From the NCBI GenBank assembly GCA_017621905.1, contig JAGASC010000368.1, positions 1 to 16,683 of the forward strand: 16,683 nucleotides of DNA. The letters are read 5' to 3'. The notes beneath the pieces are model-generated. The model made no database searches. It saw only the letters and a list, made by a program, of their open reading frames with translations, and was not told where the DNA came from. Positions 13,908-16,683 of the stretch are shown in pieces (the first letter of the stretch is position 1; each line of letters starts with the position of its first letter). This stretch comes from Roseburia sp. (GTDB lineage Bacteria; Bacillota; Clostridia; Lachnospirales; Lachnospiraceae). Both the position numbers and the translations under genes were made by a program.

Positions 13908-14907
13908 CGGCAGGCCCCTGACCTTTATGGAGGTCTGCGGCAGCCACACGGCGGCTATAGCGAAATTCGGAATCAAAGAAATTCTTTCCGATAAAATCCG
14001 CCTCATCAGCGGCCCCGGCTGTCCGGTCTGCGTCACCCCGTCGGCCTATATCGACCGGCTGATTGCGCTTGCAAAGGAACCGGATACCTGTGTGGTAACC
14101 TTTGGGGACATGCTGCGGGTACCCGGCAGTACCCAAAGTCTGAGCGAGGCGAAAGGTGAGGGCGCGAAAGTGGCGATGGTCTACTCCCCCATGGATATGC
14201 TGCCCCTGGCGAAGGAACATCCGGAAATCACCTATGTTTTTGCGGCGGTGGGATTCGAAACGACAGCTCCCGTGTACACGCTCTTGCTAGAGGAAGCAAT
14301 ACGGGAGGAAATGAAAAATATCCGTCTTTTGACAGCCTTAAAAACTATGCCAAAGGCCATCGAGTGGCTATTGACGGAAGGGGCAAAGCTGGATGGATTT
14401 TTGGCTCCGGGGCATGTGTGTGCGGTGACGGGCAGCAGTTATTTTGATGAATTGGCAGCGCGTTATCAGATACCTTTCGCGGTTTCCGGTTTTGGGGATG
14501 TGGAGCTTTTGACAGCAATATACGGATTGGTGCGTATGGCGGAGCAAGGGGAGAACACTGTAAAAAATTTCTACCCTTCCGTGGTGGAACGACAAGGCAA
14601 TACCATTGCCGGGGAGAAAATGAAAACATTTTTCGAACCCTGTGATGCCGTATGGCGGGGCATGGGAATGATACCGGGTTCCGGGCTGTGCCTCAGAGAA
14701 GAATATAAACAATTTGATGCCGGAAGCGCCGGACTCATTGTGGATAAGAAGCGAAATTTGGGCTGTTGCTGTGGAAAAATCCTGATGGGCCGGATGGAAC
14801 CCAAAGACTGCCCGCTGTTTGGCAAAGCGTGCACCCCCGGTAACCCCCAGGGGGCCTGCATGGTGTCTTATGAGGGAAGCTGCTACCAGCATTTTACAAA
14901 CGGATAA
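13867..14907 (+). CDS. hypD: Hydrogenase maturation protein HypD
   Basis: Iron-sulfur scaffold on which the Fe(CN)2CO unit is assembled together with HypC and HypE. Counting from 13867, the protein has 346 residues. Key motifs are all present: FMEVCGSHT (C24, H27), SGPGCPVCV (C52, C55), VGFETTAP, APGHVCAVTG, and a C-terminal cysteine cluster in GCCCGKIL, DCPLFGKAC and GACMVSYEGSC that holds the [4Fe-4S] cluster. I choose the ATG at 13867 because it puts the N-terminus at the usual distance from FMEVCGSHT; an ATG at 13849 in the same frame is possible. Either start lies inside hypC, so the overlap is 41 or 59 bases and translation is probably coupled. Confidence 0.95.
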   Translation: MTVEEISSYLREYNGRPLTFMEVCGSHTAAIAKFGIKEILSDKIRLISGPGCPVCVTPSAYIDRLIALAKEPDTCVVTFGDMLRVPGSTQSLSEAKGEGAKVAMVYSPMDMLPLAKEHPEITYVFAAVGFETTAPVYTLLLEEAIREEMKNIRLLTALKTMPKAIEWLLTEGAKLDGFLAPGHVCAVTGSSYFDELAARYQIPFAVSGFGDVELLTAIYGLVRMAEQGENTVKNFYPSVVERQGNTIAGEKMKTFFEPCDAVWRGMGMIPGSGLCLREEYKQFDAGSAGLIVDKKRNLGCCCGKILMGRMEPKDCPLFGKACTPGNPQGACMVSYEGSCYQHFTNG

Positions 14908-14918
14908 GTAAATGACAG

Positions 14919-15052
14919 GTAACTGTTCAGGACAGCCCTATGCATTTACTGCATAGGGCGTGAGAAAACGTAGAACAGCCATGAGCAAGCCCCCATCGCG
15001 AAGCGATTTTCATGGGCTTGCGGTCGTAACTATGAAGGTACTGAATAGTTAC
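14919..15052. repeat. Nested-palindrome element between hypD and hypE
   Basis: Outer arms GTAACTGTTCAG (14919-14930) and CTGAATAGTTAC (15041-15052) pair over 12 bases with one G-T wobble. Inside are a perfect 10-bp hairpin (14935-14944 with 14950-14959, loop TTTAC) and a second hairpin with GCAAGCCC (14985-14992) and GGGCTTGC (15014-15021), enclosing ATCGC-GAA-GCGAT (14995-15007). A third, competing hairpin is GTAACTAT (15026-15033) with ATAGTTAC (15045-15052). Terminal inverted repeats and internal palindromes without a gene suggest a small dispersed repeat of MITE type. No second copy is in this window and no target-site duplication is obvious. Confidence 0.65.
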
Positions 15053-15092
15053 AATGATAGTATAAAAGTGAATGATAAGGGAGCAAAAAAGT

Positions 15093-16094
15093 ATGGAGCG
15101 GATTAGAATGGAGCACGGCAGCGGAGGCCGTGCCACAGGAGAATTGATTGCAGAGATATTTGAGCAGGCATTTTCCAATGAGGTACTTTCCCAGATGGAA
15201 GACTCTGCCGTGGTAGAGGGCAGCGGGAGGATTGCCATTACCACAGACAGCTTCGTGGTGACACCGCTGGAATTTCCGGGCGGCGACATCGGCCGGCTCT
15301 GCATCTGTGGGACAGTCAACGATCTTCTGATGCGTGGCGCTGTGCCGAAATATGTAACTTGTGGATTTATTTTAGAAGAGGGTGCCGATGTGGCGCAGCT
15401 GAAACGCATTGTTTCCTCCATGGCGGCGACTGCCCGGGAAGCGGGAGTGACGGTTGTGGCCGGGGATACCAAGGTGGTGGAAGGAAACGGCGGCATTTTT
15501 ATCAACACCACCGGCGTGGGTTTTGTGCCGGAGGGAGTGGATATCAAGGCGTCCGGCAGCAGACCCGGCGATGTGATTCTTGTTTCCGGAAACATGGGCG
15601 ATCACCATGCAGCTATATTGAGCAGCCGCATGGAAATCACCAATTCCATCCAGAGCGATAACGCACCGCTGAATGACATGGTAACGAAGTTATTGGAGCA
15701 AAAAGTAGAGGTTCACGTACTGCGGGATGTGACCCGTGGCGGCCTGGCAACGGTTTTAAAGGAACTGGCAGTCAGCAGCGGCCTGAAATTTGAAATCGAG
15801 GAAACAAAGCTTCCGGTACATCCCCAGGTACGGGATTTCTGCGGTTTGCTTGGATTAGACCCGCTTTACATGGGAAATGAAGGGAAAATGGTGGCGATCG
15901 TCGCAAAAGAGGATGCCGGGCGCGCACTGGAGATGATTCGCAGCGCTGCTTACGGCGAAAATGCTGCAATCCTCGGCACAGTGGAGGCGCCGGCAGAAGA
16001 ATCGGAGCGGGGAAAACTTATTTTAAAGACCCGTATCGGCGGCAGACGCATCCTGGATGAACCGCAGGGAGAGGGACTGCCGCGCATATGCTAG
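15093..16094 (+). CDS. hypE: Hydrogenase maturation protein HypE
   Basis: ATP-dependent dehydratase of the PurM/SelD-like fold that turns the thiocarbamoyl group on its C-terminal Cys into thiocyanate, giving the cyanide ligand. The 333-residue protein begins MERIRMEHGSGGRAT, the usual start segment, and ends in PRIC, with the essential Cys as the last residue. Other family segments are DSFVVTPLEFPGGDIGRL, CGTVNDLLMRGA, VVAGDTKVV, DVTRGGLATVLKE and GNEGKMV. I start at 15093 because AGGGAG lies ten bases upstream and the homologous N-terminus begins here; the in-frame ATG at 15072 adds seven residues without support. It is separated from hypD by 185 bases containing the nested-palindrome element, unlike the tight hypF-C-D joints. 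No clear terminator follows. Confidence 0.96.
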   Translation: MERIRMEHGSGGRATGELIAEIFEQAFSNEVLSQMEDSAVVEGSGRIAITTDSFVVTPLEFPGGDIGRLCICGTVNDLLMRGAVPKYVTCGFILEEGADVAQLKRIVSSMAATAREAGVTVVAGDTKVVEGNGGIFINTTGVGFVPEGVDIKASGSRPGDVILVSGNMGDHHAAILSSRMEITNSIQSDNAPLNDMVTKLLEQKVEVHVLRDVTRGGLATVLKELAVSSGLKFEIEETKLPVHPQVRDFCGLLGLDPLYMGNEGKMVAIVAKEDAGRALEMIRSAAYGENAAILGTVEAPAEESERGKLILKTRIGGRRILDEPQGEGLPRIC

Positions 16095-16226
16095 TACAGC
16101 GTTTCGAAAATAACTACACCAAATCACTTGCCTGCTTAGTTTTCAAAATAGCCTGACTTTATAGATACTGAATTTTCAAGTACCGGATATTTTGAGCATG
16201 TAACGCATTCGTGACAGGAGGAAGAC

Positions 16227-16683
16227 ATGATATATACACTGACATTTAATCCATCTCTGGACTATATTGTGAATGTACCGGAATTTATCAGCGGAAAAGT
16301 CAACCGCACCACAGAGGAAACAATTTTCCCCGGCGGAAAGGGAATTAACGTTTCCATGGTCCTGAAAAATCTTGGATTTGAAAATACAGCGCTGGGCTTT
16401 CTTGCAGGCTTCACCGGAGCGGAACTAAGGCTGCTTTTAGAAAAGCGGGGAGTCTGTGCCGATTTTATTCCGGTGGAAAAGGGGATGACCCGCATCAATG
16501 TGAAACTTCGCTCCCAACAGGAAACAGAAATTAATGGGCAGGGGCCTGCCATCTGTTCGTCGGACATTGATAAACTCTACCAGAAACTGGACACTTTACA
16601 GGATGGGGATATTCTTGTGATGGCAGGCAGTATTCCGGAAATAATGCCAAAGACCATGTACATGGACATCATGATGCACCTGC
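16227..16683 (+). CDS. fruK: 1-phosphofructokinase-family sugar kinase (3' truncated)
   Basis: The first 152 codons of a PfkB-family kinase, cut by the window end. It opens with MIYTLTFNPSLDYIV and has FPGGKGINVSMVLKNLG, the first PfkB signature (residues 34-50), then LAGFTGAELRLLLEKRGV, TRINVKLR, and VMAGSIPE near residue 135. This order fits the 1-phosphofructokinase / tagatose-6-phosphate kinase group, with fructose-1-phosphate the likeliest substrate. The second signature with the catalytic Asp lies beyond the window. AGGAGG lies six bases before the start. A PTS fructose permease gene downstream would confirm FruK; LacC remains possible. It lies 132 bases past hypE with no visible terminator between, but a functional link with hydrogenase maturation is not suggested. 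Confidence 0.8.
   Translation, partial: MIYTLTFNPSLDYIVNVPEFISGKVNRTTEETIFPGGKGINVSMVLKNLGFENTALGFLAGFTGAELRLLLEKRGVCADFIPVEKGMTRINVKLRSQQETEINGQGPAICSSDIDKLYQKLDTLQDGDILVMAGSIPEIMPKTMYMDIMMHL

Noticed and set aside
15072..15092. Upstream start of HypE
   Set aside because: It adds seven residues with no support; the ATG at 15093 has AGGGAG at good spacing and matches the usual N-terminus.

Overview
The window looks like a chromosome segment from a strictly anaerobic, fermentative Gram-positive bacterium of the Clostridia, plausibly Lachnospiraceae. This is inferred from strong AGGAGG-type ribosome binding sites, near-consensus sigma-A promoters, a cyclic-di-AMP (ydaO-type) riboswitch and an Ech-type [NiFe] hydrogenase with its maturation genes. 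No rRNA, tRNA, transposase, phage gene or CRISPR array is visible, so species-level placement is not possible.

Layout. Positions 1-2302 (+) hold the 3' part of an ech operon: echC (cut by the window edge), echD, echE and echF, closed by a strong bidirectional terminator. Positions 2363-5855 (-) hold two closely related Uma2-family (PD-(D/E)XK nuclease fold) genes in direct orientation, flanking a two-gene unit of an alpha/beta hydrolase and an AEC-family transporter. Both Uma2 copies share the same consensus promoter and a dyad around its -10 box. Positions 5914-6384 are non-coding, with a three-hairpin RNA candidate followed by an AT-rich upstream region. Positions 6385-8143 (+) hold a YeiH-type putative sulfate exporter and a small two-helix membrane protein. 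A PHP-domain phosphohydrolase (8197-8973, -) is divergent from an SLC13-type permease (9378-10649, +). The permease leader carries a c-di-AMP riboswitch and a terminator hairpin. Positions 10878-16094 (+) hold hypF-hypC-hypD-hypE, with a palindrome-rich element between hypD and hypE. A truncated 1-phosphofructokinase-like gene (16227 to the end, +) closes the window.

How the parts fit. EchC-F are the peripheral (electron-input and H2-forming) subunits of a membrane-bound, ferredoxin-linked hydrogenase. HypF and HypE make the cyanide ligands of the NiFe site, and HypC and HypD assemble and carry the Fe(CN)2CO unit. EchE ends right after its second CxxC pair, so no maturation protease should be needed for it, and none is seen. 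The hypA and hypB nickel-insertion genes and the membrane subunits echA and echB are not in the window. The roughly 8.5 kb between the ech and hyp blocks has no obvious link to hydrogenase.

The points most worth a second look are the c-di-AMP riboswitch on an SLC13-type permease, the mosaic Uma2 pair with its shared operator-like dyad, the unassigned structured RNA candidate near 5957-6090, the nested-palindrome element inside the hyp operon, and the Ala/Lys/Pro-rich repeat tail of EchF.
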